Shown one piece after another: positions 1 to 6,790 of a DNA stretch of 9,022 nt (position 1 is the stretch's first letter; the number at the start of each line of letters is the position of its first letter). Origin of the DNA: Nitrosomonadales bacterium (GTDB taxonomy: Bacteria; Pseudomonadota; Gammaproteobacteria; Burkholderiales; SG8-41); contig VFLF01000762.1 of assembly GCA_009885185.1 (NCBI GenBank), positions 1 to 9,022 of the forward strand, given 5' to 3'. The notes beneath the pieces were generated by a model. That model was given only the letters and a program-made list of their open reading frames with translations, ran no database searches and was not told where the DNA came from. A program made the translations under genes and the position numbers.

Positions 1-284
1 CCTGGTGTCCCCATCAAGAGCGTATATCCATCCGGCGCCACGCGAGCCGCAATTTCGCTACCAAGACTGCTCGCCGCACCTGGCCGATTGTCAATTACGA
101 TTTGCTGGCCTAAACCTTCGGCCATCTTTTGCCCGACTACACGCGCAATGACATCGGTCGACCCGCCCGCGGCGAACGGCACGATGATCCGTATAGGTTT
201 GATCGGATAGGCTTGCGCCCCCACGAGTTTCGCCGATAGCGCACCATAAATTGCCGTTAATATGATTGCTAGACCATGCCGCAT
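1..284 (-). CDS. Bug/TctC-family periplasmic solute receptor, N-terminal part (runs off left edge)
   Basis: This is the first 94 codons of a tripartite tricarboxylate transporter receptor (Bug family), which binds small carboxylates in the periplasm. Residues 1-25 form a signal peptide: a basic start (MRHG), a hydrophobic stretch, and a cleavage site after AQA25 before YP. The mature start carries the family signatures YPIKPIRIIVPFAAGGSTD (residues 26-44), where the AAGGSTD loop contacts the ligand carboxylate, then VIDNRPGA (63-70) and PDGYTLLMGTP (84-94). ATG at 284 is chosen because the signal peptide begins there; the Shine-Dalgarno is weak. The rest of the gene, about 230 codons by family length, lies beyond the left edge. 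It follows the rhodanese gene on the same strand after 226 bp and may have its own promoter at 438-466. The ligand cannot be predicted. Family assignment is firm. Confidence 0.93.
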   Translation of the reverse strand, partial: MRHGLAIILTAIYGALSAKLVGAQAYPIKPIRIIVPFAAGGSTDVIARVVGQKMAEGLGQQIVIDNRPGAASSLGSEIAARVAPDGYTLLMGTP

Positions 285-510
285 TTCTAGGCGCTTTGGG
301 TAACAACCAAGAGAACGTTCGAGGAACTCTGAACGCATGTCAGCTCCCACCATTGAGAAGCAAATAAAACTTGCTTGGACTAGGGTTTCGGACCGCCCAA
401 AAAAAGTTGAATGCTGTCATACGCTGAAGAGTTATTTTTTATACCGAAGAATGAAGCTTCAATCAAAGCTCGGACAGCGGCCTAGTGACTACACGAATCT
501 TGCATCAAAA
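285..510. other. Intergenic region between rhodanese gene and Bug receptor
   Basis: This 226-bp stretch has no convincing gene. It holds a candidate minus-strand promoter (438-466). It also has a small hairpin, AAGCAA at 358-363 and TTGCTT at 371-376 with a 7-nt loop, which lacks a T-run and so is not a good intrinsic terminator. An open plus-strand frame from 337 crosses into the antisense of the rhodanese gene and is rejected as a gene. Confidence 0.6.
438..466 (-). promoter_or_regulatory. Candidate sigma-70 promoter for the leftmost Bug receptor
   Basis: Read on the minus strand, TTGATT (461-466) and TATAAA (438-443) are separated by exactly 17 bp, close to the TTGACA/TATAAT consensus. 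Transcription would begin near 431, leaving a leader of about 147 nt before the ATG at 284, which is long for a structural gene. This is inferred from consensus match only. Confidence 0.45.
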
Positions 511-2109
511 CTAACGCGCATTAATGTTGAATCGCTGATCGTCATCTGCCGCCATCTGGTTGACCAAATTGATCTCCCACGCGAGATACTCTTTCATCGC
601 TTCTTCGACGTTCTCTGCCTGCTCTCTCGCCTTGAGACGTATATCGTCAGGAATAGTCGCCATTCGGGTCGCGCCCTGCTCCAAAGGGTAACCCGCATTT
701 CGCCATGCTGAGTTCCCTCCTTCCAATGCAAGAATCGCGCGACTGCTGGTTTTACTCAACTCCGCGACCGCGAGCTTTGCCAGTATGCCGTCTGACGATG
801 TAATAACAATATCCGTCTCCGGCAATTCGGCAATTATCTCGTTAAGCCGAGAGCGAATACCGTAATACGCACCTGGCACGTGCCCCGCGATATAGTCTCG
901 GCTCCAATCAATATCAACCACGCTCACGCTATTCTCCCGCAGCCGCCGGTGAAGCGATAGCGCATCCATAGTTGATATGATTTCATTCCCGTACCCCAAA
1001 ATGCGCGGGAACCACGGGCCTGTTTGCTGCTCCTTGTGTCTCATATCCAGCGTCAACGTAGCCACGTCCCACCCCATCTGCTTCATCCAGTGCGCTGTCA
1101 TTACCGCACGAACACCGTCATCATCCACCAATACGACCCGCGCCCCCCAAGTGACCGCGTGTCGGTCTGTTTCCTGTACGAGCTGGCCACCGGGTACGTT
1201 TTTCATACCGGGATTGTGGCCAGCAAGGTATTCCTCAGGCGTGCGAACGTCAAATACATAGAGCGTACGGGTTTCAGAATCCAACTGCCACTGCGCCAGA
1301 ATGTCCTCGTCGATTCGTGGGATATTGAATTTTTCTGCGACCCGCTGCGCGGCCTTTCGAGCCGCCATATGCCCCTTGTTAGAAACAGCAGGTGGCCGCG
1401 CGACCGAGCCTTTCAATATCTGAAAACCAGACAAATGCCATTCCTGGGTGCCGTTCCTTAACGATACGACCTTGTTGGTTACTCCGGCATTGATCAATGA
1501 TTGTGCACCAATGATGCTGCGGGTCCGACCGCCACAGTTGACGACCACCGTCGTCGCTGGCGAAGCCACTAGATCGGCAAATCGATAGACAAGTTCTGCC
1601 CCTGGCACACTTACCGCTGTAGGAATGCTATTGCCGTGAAATTCCTCAAAGGAACGGCTGTCAAACAATGCAATGTCTGCCTTAGAATCAATCCAATCCT
1701 TGAGTTGCCCCACTGTTATCCAAGGAGTGCCCAAGGTATGTTCAATTACCTCGGCAAAAGCCTTGCTGGGCACATGGACCCCGCTATAGATACGAAACCC
1801 TGCAGCCTCCCATGCGGCAATACCCCCTGACAGCACAGAAACGTCGGTATAGCCTAAGGATTTCATGCGTTCAGCGGCACGCTGCGCCAATCCCTCACCG
1901 TCATCGCACCAAACCACACGCGATGAACGGCGTGGCACGCCAGCATCAATCAATATTTCAAGTCGGCTGAGCGGAATGCACGATGCCATCAACAAATGGC
2001 GGTACGAGAAAGGCACCTCCTCTCGTGCATCTAATAATGCAATTTCTCTGCCGTCATGTAACGCAGCTTTTAAGCCAATCACATTGAGTAAGCGCATCTC
2101 ATTCATCAT
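511..2109 (-). CDS. Four-domain rhodanese-like sulfurtransferase, two active sites replaced
   Basis: This 532-residue protein consists of four tandem rhodanese modules, at about residues 5-108, 130-235, 265-360 and 380-480, plus a C-terminal helical tail. Rhodanese modules move sulfane sulfur through a persulfide on a loop cysteine (C-x-x-G-x-R type). Module 2 has a good loop, CGGRTR (Cys192). Module 1 keeps the cysteine in a variant loop, CDDGEG (Cys68). In module 3 the loop is DDDGVR, with Asp329 replacing Cys. In module 4 it is SSDGIL, with Ser438 replacing Cys. The usual DARxxxEF/DVRTPEEY and GHxPGA landmarks are present (DVRTPEEYLAGH 287-298, YIAGHVPGAYYG 406-417). There is no signal peptide, so it is probably cytoplasmic. 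The start is uncertain: ATGs at codons 1, 2 and 5 are possible and none has a good Shine-Dalgarno. It lies 156 bp downstream of a Bug receptor on the same strand. Sulfur donor and acceptor are unknown. Its link to the acyl-CoA genes is not evident. Confidence 0.9.
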   Translation of the reverse strand: MMNEMRLLNVIGLKAALHDGREIALLDAREEVPFSYRHLLMASCIPLSRLEILIDAGVPRRSSRVVWCDDGEGLAQRAAERMKSLGYTDVSVLSGGIAAWEAAGFRIYSGVHVPSKAFAEVIEHTLGTPWITVGQLKDWIDSKADIALFDSRSFEEFHGNSIPTAVSVPGAELVYRFADLVASPATTVVVNCGGRTRSIIGAQSLINAGVTNKVVSLRNGTQEWHLSGFQILKGSVARPPAVSNKGHMAARKAAQRVAEKFNIPRIDEDILAQWQLDSETRTLYVFDVRTPEEYLAGHNPGMKNVPGGQLVQETDRHAVTWGARVVLVDDDGVRAVMTAHWMKQMGWDVATLTLDMRHKEQQTGPWFPRILGYGNEIISTMDALSLHRRLRENSVSVVDIDWSRDYIAGHVPGAYYGIRSRLNEIIAELPETDIVITSSDGILAKLAVAELSKTSSRAILALEGGNSAWRNAGYPLEQGATRMATIPDDIRLKAREQAENVEEAMKEYLAWEINLVNQMAADDDQRFNINAR

Positions 2110-2265
2110 AGAATATTGTCGTCACCGTAGCCCATGCTTACAAAGCCCGTATTGGGCGGGCGTACCCGGAAATCGATTACAGCTAGTTTGCTACAAATAT
2201 TGCTCTGCATCTGACTTTCCCAAAAATGACAGGCCCCGATTATTAGTCTTCAGCAATTATCAGCA
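2110..2265. other. Gap between Bug receptor and rhodanese gene
   Basis: No gene is seen here. On the minus strand a short GC stem, GCCC-AATAC-GGGC followed by TTTGT, is a weak terminator candidate after the Bug receptor, only 4 bp of stem and a broken T-run. No clear promoter for the rhodanese gene was recognised, so it may be read through from the receptor gene. Confidence 0.35.
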
Positions 2266-3261
2266 TCACTTAGCAAGGCCCAGGTCAGTCAGCACAGCTG
2301 AAATCTTAGCCGTCTCTTCTTCTAAGAATTTTCGGCTGTTGCGACTGTTCATGAAACTATGTGTCAGGTAGTTCTTCTCAAGATAGGCTTTCCACTCTTC
2401 AGTAGCCACCATACTGGCTAGCGCTTCTTCCCAAAATGCCACCTGTGCTGCCGGCATTCCTCGGGGTCCAATTACACCCCGCCAATTATCGAATACCATG
2501 TTCACGCCCTGCTCTTTCCAAGTCGGGATAGCAGCAAGTTCACCGCGCAACCGCTCCGGTGAACTTGTTGCAATAACACGAATACGGCCGGCTTTTAGAT
2601 GTGGCAATACGTTAAGCGCCGTTGCCGCCACGACATCTACGTGACCGCCCAAGAGTGCTGTCATAGATAGTGCTGACGAATCGAAAATTACAATTTTCAG
2701 TGATTTAACATCAACACCACCAGCTAAGCGCATTGCCAAAGCAGTAGCAAGGTGATTCTGATTTCCGCGTGCCGCTGCCAATGCAATGCTTAGCGAAACA
2801 GGATCACGACGCAGTCGTTCGGTCAGATCCTTCGAATCCTTGATCGGAGAGTCGGCGCGAACGGCATGCACGACATAGTCAGTAAACAATTGCGCAATGG
2901 GAGTGACGTCTGCATAGGTCAACGAATTCGCACCCGTTACAGAGTTCGTTATCAGAGACAGCGCCGTCGGCGCAATGAAATGTCCATCTCCGGGATGACT
3001 GTTCATATAATTCCAAGCTACGGCATATCCCCCTCCCGGGCGATTGGAAACGGTAATGGAGTTCTGGACTAATTTTTTATCCAGCAGGATGCGCTGCATT
3101 GTACGTGCGGTTGCATCTGCAGCCGCACCCGCTCCAGCTCCGACAATCATTTCGATGTTTTTTTGAGGCTTCCACGATGATTGTGCAATACAAAAATGAG
3201 GAAACGAAATCAAAACTAACGTTGCGACAAACCACGTGACTGAATAGCTTCGCTTTGTCAT
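2266..3261 (-). CDS. Bug/TctC-family periplasmic solute receptor, divergent type
   Basis: This complete 331-residue periplasmic receptor of the tripartite tricarboxylate transporter class has the usual family length. The signal peptide is MTKR plus a hydrophobic stretch to residue 26, with cleavage predicted after CIA26. Family landmarks are WKPQKNIEMIVGAG (30-43), NRPGGG (73-78), DGHF (92-95), GGHVDV in the middle (205-210), HLKAGRIRVIA (221-231) and GVIGPRGMPAA near 262-272. The ligand loop is unusual: VGAGAGAAADATAR (40-53) in place of the common PFAAGGSTDVIAR. The start at 3261 is supported by GGAGGA just upstream. No membrane subunits (TctA/TctB) are visible, as is common for orphan Bug genes in Burkholderiales, so it may share a transporter encoded elsewhere or act as a sensor. 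It is transcribed divergently from the MaoC-like gene; the rhodanese gene follows on the same strand. Confidence 0.92.
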   Translation of the reverse strand: MTKRSYSVTWFVATLVLISFPHFCIAQSSWKPQKNIEMIVGAGAGAAADATARTMQRILLDKKLVQNSITVSNRPGGGYAVAWNYMNSHPGDGHFIAPTALSLITNSVTGANSLTYADVTPIAQLFTDYVVHAVRADSPIKDSKDLTERLRRDPVSLSIALAAARGNQNHLATALAMRLAGGVDVKSLKIVIFDSSALSMTALLGGHVDVVAATALNVLPHLKAGRIRVIATSSPERLRGELAAIPTWKEQGVNMVFDNWRGVIGPRGMPAAQVAFWEEALASMVATEEWKAYLEKNYLTHSFMNSRNSRKFLEEETAKISAVLTDLGLAK

Positions 3262-3264
3262 ATA

Positions 3265-3270
3265 TCCTCC
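3265..3270 (-). promoter_or_regulatory. Shine-Dalgarno of the complete Bug receptor
   Basis: GGAGGA on the minus strand lies 3 nt before the ATG at 3261. It is a strong match with slightly short spacing and fixes this start. Confidence 0.75.
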
Positions 3271-3292
3271 AGAACTTTTTTTAAATTACGAT

Positions 3293-3321
3293 TTCGCAGC
3301 ATCCAAGTTGTCTACTATACT
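3293..3321 (+). promoter_or_regulatory. Candidate promoter of the MaoC-like gene
   Basis: TTCGCA (3293-3298) and TATACT (3316-3321) are spaced by 17 bp. Transcription would begin near 3328, giving a leader of about 30 nt. The -10 overlaps the -10 of the opposing candidate promoter. The call rests on consensus resemblance only. Confidence 0.45.
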
Positions 3322-3340
3322 GAGCATTCACCACAGTCAA
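3314..3340 (-). promoter_or_regulatory. Candidate promoter of the complete Bug receptor
   Basis: On the minus strand TTGACT (3335-3340) and TATAGT (3314-3319) are spaced by 15 bp, shorter than ideal, which may mean an activator is needed. Transcription would begin near 3307. Confidence 0.4.
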
Positions 3341-3357
3341 CTTTTTCGGGGTAATTC

Positions 3358-3834
3358 ATGAGTGACGACGTCAAAATGTGCGGACACGGTCTTTATCTTG
3401 AAGAACTCAAGATAGGCATGCGATTTCGCACATTTAACAGAACCATTACCGAAGCGGATCTGGTGAACTTCATCAACGTGACAGGATTCACCGAAATACT
3501 TTTTACTGACACCGAGTTTCTTAAGCATGGTTCGGCCATAAAAGGCAGAGTCGTTCCCGCTTCACTGGTCTACTCGTTTAGCGAAGGTCTGTGCACACCG
3601 GTAATGCAAGGCACTGGCTTGGCTTTTTTGGAAGCTCAAATCAATGTCAAGGCGCCGACGTTCGTGAATGATACGATTCACGTTGAAGGCGAAGTCACGG
3701 AATCGCGCCGAACGTCTAAAGGGGATCGTGGGCTGGTACGAACCATGAACCAAGTCTTTAATCAACGCGGCGAGCTTGTACTGACGTATGACCCGCTGCG
3801 GATGATGAAGGGCAAGGATTACAACCCCGGTTGA
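3358..3834 (+). CDS. MaoC-like hotdog-fold protein, catalytic Asp/His pair missing
   Basis: This 158-residue single hotdog-domain protein of the MaoC dehydratase superfamily is of typical length for the family. Members of the superfamily hydrate enoyl-CoA or dehydrate hydroxyacyl-CoA. The overall pattern is present: an N-terminal strand with LEELKIGMRF (15-24), the helix segment around 36-57, then a basic linker and hotdog helix GRVVPASLVYSFSEGL (63-78), and strands at FLEAQINVKAPTFVNDTIHVEGEV (90-113) and the C-terminus. The loop that normally reads GDxNPxHxD is here GFTEILFTD (43-51), so Phe44 and Phe49 replace the Asp and His of (R)-specific enoyl-CoA hydratases such as PhaJ. Substrate or activity may therefore differ. 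ATG at 3358 has a modest GGGG site six nt upstream. It is the only intact plus-strand gene here, divergent from a Bug receptor and convergent with the carboxyltransferase, 11 bp away. Confidence 0.85.
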   Translation: MSDDVKMCGHGLYLEELKIGMRFRTFNRTITEADLVNFINVTGFTEILFTDTEFLKHGSAIKGRVVPASLVYSFSEGLCTPVMQGTGLAFLEAQINVKAPTFVNDTIHVEGEVTESRRTSKGDRGLVRTMNQVFNQRGELVLTYDPLRMMKGKDYNPG

Positions 3835-3844
3835 TACTATCAAC
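3830..3844. repeat. 15-bp palindrome in the convergent gap
   Basis: GTTGATA (3830-3836) and TATCAAC (3838-3844) are perfect inverted arms around a single base. The palindrome covers the MaoC stop codon and ends 2 bp before the carboxyltransferase stop. As RNA it could form a 5-bp stem with a 5-nt loop, without a T-run. It may be a protein site or a weak bidirectional terminator. Confidence 0.5.
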
Positions 3845-3845
3845 A

Positions 3846-5423
3846 TTAAGGTCGCACTCCGTAACGGGGTTTTAGACCTAGACTGGTCGCAAGTCGGGAT
3901 TGCGCGGTTTCCACAAAGGCTGCCAGATAGGGCCGTGTTTCTCGCGGGTCAATCACATCCTCTACCGCGAAGGCTTCCGCCGAACGAAACGGAGAAGCAA
4001 GCTGTATTAGCTCGTTTTCGATTTCACGTAGGCGCAGCGTGGGATCTGCGGCGGCCGCAATTTCCCGCTTATATGCAGCCGCAGCCCCTCCTTCTATAGG
4101 GAGCGAGCCCCACTCCGCTGAGGGCCATGCTATTTTAAAATCCAGTCCATCGCGATCGCGAGTAGCCATACCTGCCATGCCATAACACCTTCTGATCACC
4201 AAAGTGATAATCGGTACGGTGGCCTGCATGCTGGCAACTGCACAGCGCATTCCCTCTCGCAATATTGATTCCGATTCCGCATCCACGCCAATTTGAACCC
4301 CTGGTACGTCAACCAGAAATATCAACGGGATGTGAAAGGTATCGCAAAGATCAATAAATCGGGTCTGTTTGCGTGCGGCTCTTACGTCCACCAAGCTGCC
4401 ATGCATCGGGTTGTTCGCAACAATGCCAACTACCCTTCCGCCGATGCGTGTCAATGACGTAATCACCCCTCGCCCGAAAGTGGGTCCGATTTCAAAAACT
4501 GATCCGCGGTCCACAATCATTTCTATCAATTTGCGCATATTGAAGGCGCGCCTTCGTTCCCTGGGAACTATCGAGAGCAACTGTTCTTCGCGACGGTCGA
4601 CTGGATCATCAGTGGGTACAACGGGTGGCAATTCCCACACATTTTGAGGCATGTAACTTAAAAACCGGCGAATCATTTCCAAGGCGCCAGCCTCTGTGTC
4701 TGCTGCGTTATCGATCGTACCCGCAGTATCGACCGCTATTTTTGCACCGCCCAGTTCTTCACGGTCAACCTTAACACCCAAAGCCCGCTCAACTACCGGC
4801 GGACCTGCAGCAAAAATCTGACTGGTGGAGCGTACCATTACCGACCAATGTGACAGTACTGCCCGAGCAGCAGGCCCACCTGCGGCAGTACCCATCACGG
4901 CGCAAACAACTGGCACCCGCGCAAGTAACTCTACCGAGCGCTCAAAACCCTTCAGCCCCGAGCCTGGGAAGGCGGTGTAGCCGCGACTGCTGACGCTACT
5001 CACACTTCCTCCAGCCCCATCAATGAGGTTCACCAGAGGTATACGATATTCGTATGCCAGATCCTCGATAAATCCACCCCGCCCTCCTTTTCGTCGCTCG
5101 CTCCCCGTCGCCGCCCCACCGCGCACAGTGAAATCCTCTCCACCGACCGCCACGGGCCTGCCATCAATGCGGGCTAGCCCCATGACAAACGCGGAGGGTG
5201 TGACTTTTTCAATCTTTCCGTCAACGTATTGCCCATGCCCCGCCAATTTCCCAATTTCGCGGAACGATGCCTTATCAATTAGTCCTTCGATACGCTCGCG
5301 CACCGTAAGGCGGCCCATCTTATGATGTCGGTCAATTCCCGCTGCGCCCCCCAGTTGTTCCGCCCACCTCTCGCGTCGCGCAATTTCGTCGGCTTCAGGC
5401 TTCCATGTCCCTTCACTTGCCAT
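3846..5423 (-). CDS. Acyl-CoA carboxylase carboxyltransferase (beta) subunit, PccB/AccD5-like, copy A
   Basis: This 525-residue protein has two crotonase-like carboxyltransferase halves (about 30-260 and 285-510), the length usual for PccB/MccB-type beta subunits. These move CO2 from biotin on a carrier protein to an acyl-CoA. Visible landmarks are HHKMGRLTVRERI (33-45) in the N-terminal half, the first oxyanion-hole loop AAGGPAA (180-186), NNPMHGSLVDVRAARK (337-352), FLVDVPGVQIG (369-379), the second glycine-poor loop YGMAGMA (414-420), AWPSAEWGS (432-440) and a C-terminal PRETRPYL (493-500). The loop usually YGLG or YGMG is YGMA here. The start at 5423 has an excellent AAGGAGGA site. It overlaps the upstream CoA-transferase end by 11 bp, implying translational coupling. 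No biotin carboxylase or carrier gene is in the window. Substrate unknown; a decarboxylase-type role cannot be excluded. Confidence 0.92.
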   Translation of the reverse strand: MASEGTWKPEADEIARRERWAEQLGGAAGIDRHHKMGRLTVRERIEGLIDKASFREIGKLAGHGQYVDGKIEKVTPSAFVMGLARIDGRPVAVGGEDFTVRGGAATGSERRKGGRGGFIEDLAYEYRIPLVNLIDGAGGSVSSVSSRGYTAFPGSGLKGFERSVELLARVPVVCAVMGTAAGGPAARAVLSHWSVMVRSTSQIFAAGPPVVERALGVKVDREELGGAKIAVDTAGTIDNAADTEAGALEMIRRFLSYMPQNVWELPPVVPTDDPVDRREEQLLSIVPRERRRAFNMRKLIEMIVDRGSVFEIGPTFGRGVITSLTRIGGRVVGIVANNPMHGSLVDVRAARKQTRFIDLCDTFHIPLIFLVDVPGVQIGVDAESESILREGMRCAVASMQATVPIITLVIRRCYGMAGMATRDRDGLDFKIAWPSAEWGSLPIEGGAAAAYKREIAAAADPTLRLREIENELIQLASPFRSAEAFAVEDVIDPRETRPYLAAFVETAQSRLATSLGLKPRYGVRP

Positions 5424-6678
5424 TAGCTTCCTCCTTGACGGTCGCCGCTTTAGCTCTCAAGAAGTTTGATCCTTCAACCCCAACAACTCCGGCTGCATGC
5501 AAAACGCCAATCGCTTTTTCATCCAGACCAGCGATGTCACGTAAAACCCGCAGTGTGTCTTGCCCAACACGCCGGCCGCTGTGGCGGACTTTCCCAGGAG
5601 ACCGAGTCAATCTCGGCACCGGAGCAGCAGCAGCTATGTGACCGAGTTCTTCGTCCGGCATATCAATGATGGCACCGCGCGCCTTGTAATGCGGATCCTC
5701 GAATATATCGGGCATCGTAAAAACGCGCGTGGCAGGTACTTCCGCACTCTGCAGAATTTCCTCTATCCGCTTCGCGCTATGAATTGCCATCCATTGGTTA
5801 ATAATGGCATCCAACTCGTCCCGATTGTCTCCGCGTGCAATCGCGGTTTTGAATCGCTCATCGACTATCAAATTGGCCTGTCCGATGGCGTGCATAAACC
5901 GATTAAACACCGCGCTTCCGTTAGCCGCGACATGGACCCACTGATTGTCTGCAGATTTATAAAGGTTATTCGGCGCACTGCCAGTGCTAGCCCCCATGCG
6001 ATTTGGCACAATGCCTTGTTTTTCGAAGCCCGCAATATGCTGCTCCATGAGGCTAAAAGCCGACTCATAGAGAGCAGCATCCACACATTGCCCTTGCCCG
6101 GATTGGCTGCGTTCAGTCAAGGCTAACAAGGCACCAGAAAAAGCGTACAACCCAGTGATATAGTCTGTAAGTGACACTGCGACACGCGCAGGAGGACGAT
6201 CTGGGTCACCAGTTAAATGCCGTAATCCACCCACGGCCTCACAAGTAATTCCATAGCCTGGGCGCTTGCTATAGGGCCCCGTCTGGCCATATCCGCTAAT
6301 GCGGACCATGATGATGCGAGGATTCAGGGCACGTAAATCCTCGTAACCCAATCTCCATTTTTCCAATGTGCCGGGCTTGAAATTTTCAACTACGAAATCC
6401 GATTGAGCTGCAATTTTTCGGGCAATATCTTGCCCTTCCGGTTTGCGCAAATCGACTGCGATCAAGGACTTATTGCGAAAAATGCTCGACGCATATAACG
6501 ACTTACCTTTGTACTGCGAACCGATGGATCGAATAATATCTCCCTCCATTGGTTCTACCTTAATGACCTCCGCGCCGAAATCGGCGAAGAGTCGACCGCA
6601 AAATGGACCCGCCACTGTCGACCCTAATTCCAGGACACGATATTGCGCCAATGGCCCGGAACGTTGTGAAGCATCCAT
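5413..6678 (-). CDS. CaiB/BaiF (class III) CoA-transferase
   Basis: This 421-residue class III CoA-transferase moves CoA between acyl-CoA and a free acid through an enzyme-bound aspartyl intermediate. Its length and order match the family: LxVLELGSTVAGPFCGRLFADFGAEVIKVEP near 14-43, AVDLRKPEG (74-82), the substrate region GYGQTGPY (129-136), then VSLTDYITGLYA (168-179) with the catalytic aspartate at Asp172, and the large domain with GQCVDAALYES (196-206). The C-terminal segment (about 350-421) includes a short Lys/Ala-rich tail. The start at 6678 has AGGAGA (6683-6688) four nt upstream. It sits between the GntR gene (100 bp upstream) and the carboxyltransferase (11-bp overlap downstream), indicating that the acid it activates is the carboxyltransferase's substrate or precursor. 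CoA donor and acceptor cannot be told from sequence. Confidence 0.93.
   Translation of the reverse strand: MDASQRSGPLAQYRVLELGSTVAGPFCGRLFADFGAEVIKVEPMEGDIIRSIGSQYKGKSLYASSIFRNKSLIAVDLRKPEGQDIARKIAAQSDFVVENFKPGTLEKWRLGYEDLRALNPRIIMVRISGYGQTGPYSKRPGYGITCEAVGGLRHLTGDPDRPPARVAVSLTDYITGLYAFSGALLALTERSQSGQGQCVDAALYESAFSLMEQHIAGFEKQGIVPNRMGASTGSAPNNLYKSADNQWVHVAANGSAVFNRFMHAIGQANLIVDERFKTAIARGDNRDELDAIINQWMAIHSAKRIEEILQSAEVPATRVFTMPDIFEDPHYKARGAIIDMPDEELGHIAAAAPVPRLTRSPGKVRHSGRRVGQDTLRVLRDIAGLDEKAIGVLHAAGVVGVEGSNFLRAKAATVKEEANGK
5429..5436 (-). promoter_or_regulatory. Strong Shine-Dalgarno inside the end of the CoA-transferase gene
   Basis: AAGGAGGA on the minus strand lies 5 nt before the carboxyltransferase ATG (5423) and inside the last codons of the CoA-transferase, whose stop is at 5413-5415. 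It decides the start and supports coupled translation of the two genes. Confidence 0.85.
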
Positions 6679-6682
6679 GCAG

Positions 6683-6688
6683 TCTCCT
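6683..6688 (-). promoter_or_regulatory. Shine-Dalgarno of the CoA-transferase
   Basis: AGGAGA on the minus strand, 4 nt before the ATG at 6678, supports that start. Confidence 0.75.
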
Positions 6689-6751
6689 GAACTAAAACAC
6701 TGGCGTTGTTAAATAGGCGAGTCCATCAAGCGACGATTCGAACGAAGACAC

Positions 6752-6790
6752 ACTGAGTAAGTATCAGTAAAACTGTTTTTACAATGTAAA
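6752..6790. repeat. Cluster of overlapping short inverted repeats at the regulator's 3' end
   Basis: Three small inverted repeats adjoin or overlap: ACTGA (6752-6756) with TCAGT (6764-6768); GTAAAA (6767-6772) with TTTTAC (6777-6782); and TTTACA (6778-6783) with TGTAAA (6785-6790). The last covers the regulator's stop codon. No T-run follows on the minus strand, so they are poor terminators. They may instead be a protein-binding patch ahead of the CoA-transferase gene, or mere AT-rich chance. Confidence 0.4.

Noticed and set aside
91..306. Minus-strand open frame over the leftmost Bug gene
   Set aside because: It is out of frame with the Bug receptor, whose signal peptide and family motifs are clear in the frame starting at 284.
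337..711. Plus-strand open frame of 124 codons starting in the gap left of the rhodanese gene
   Set aside because: Most of it is antisense to the rhodanese C-terminus, the peptide has no recognisable motif or balanced composition, and the GAGGAA upstream is too far for a clean start.
2138..2165. Intrinsic terminator after the complete Bug receptor
   Set aside because: The stem is only 4 bp and the following T-run is broken, so it is not called as a terminator.
1865..2371. Plus-strand open frame of 168 codons across the rhodanese start and the gap
   Set aside because: It overlaps the N-terminus of the rhodanese gene and the C-terminus of the Bug gene in antisense and shows no domain.
5560..6126. 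Plus-strand open frame of 188 codons
   Set aside because: Antisense to the CoA-transferase gene, which has full family motifs and a Shine-Dalgarno; the plus peptide resembles nothing.
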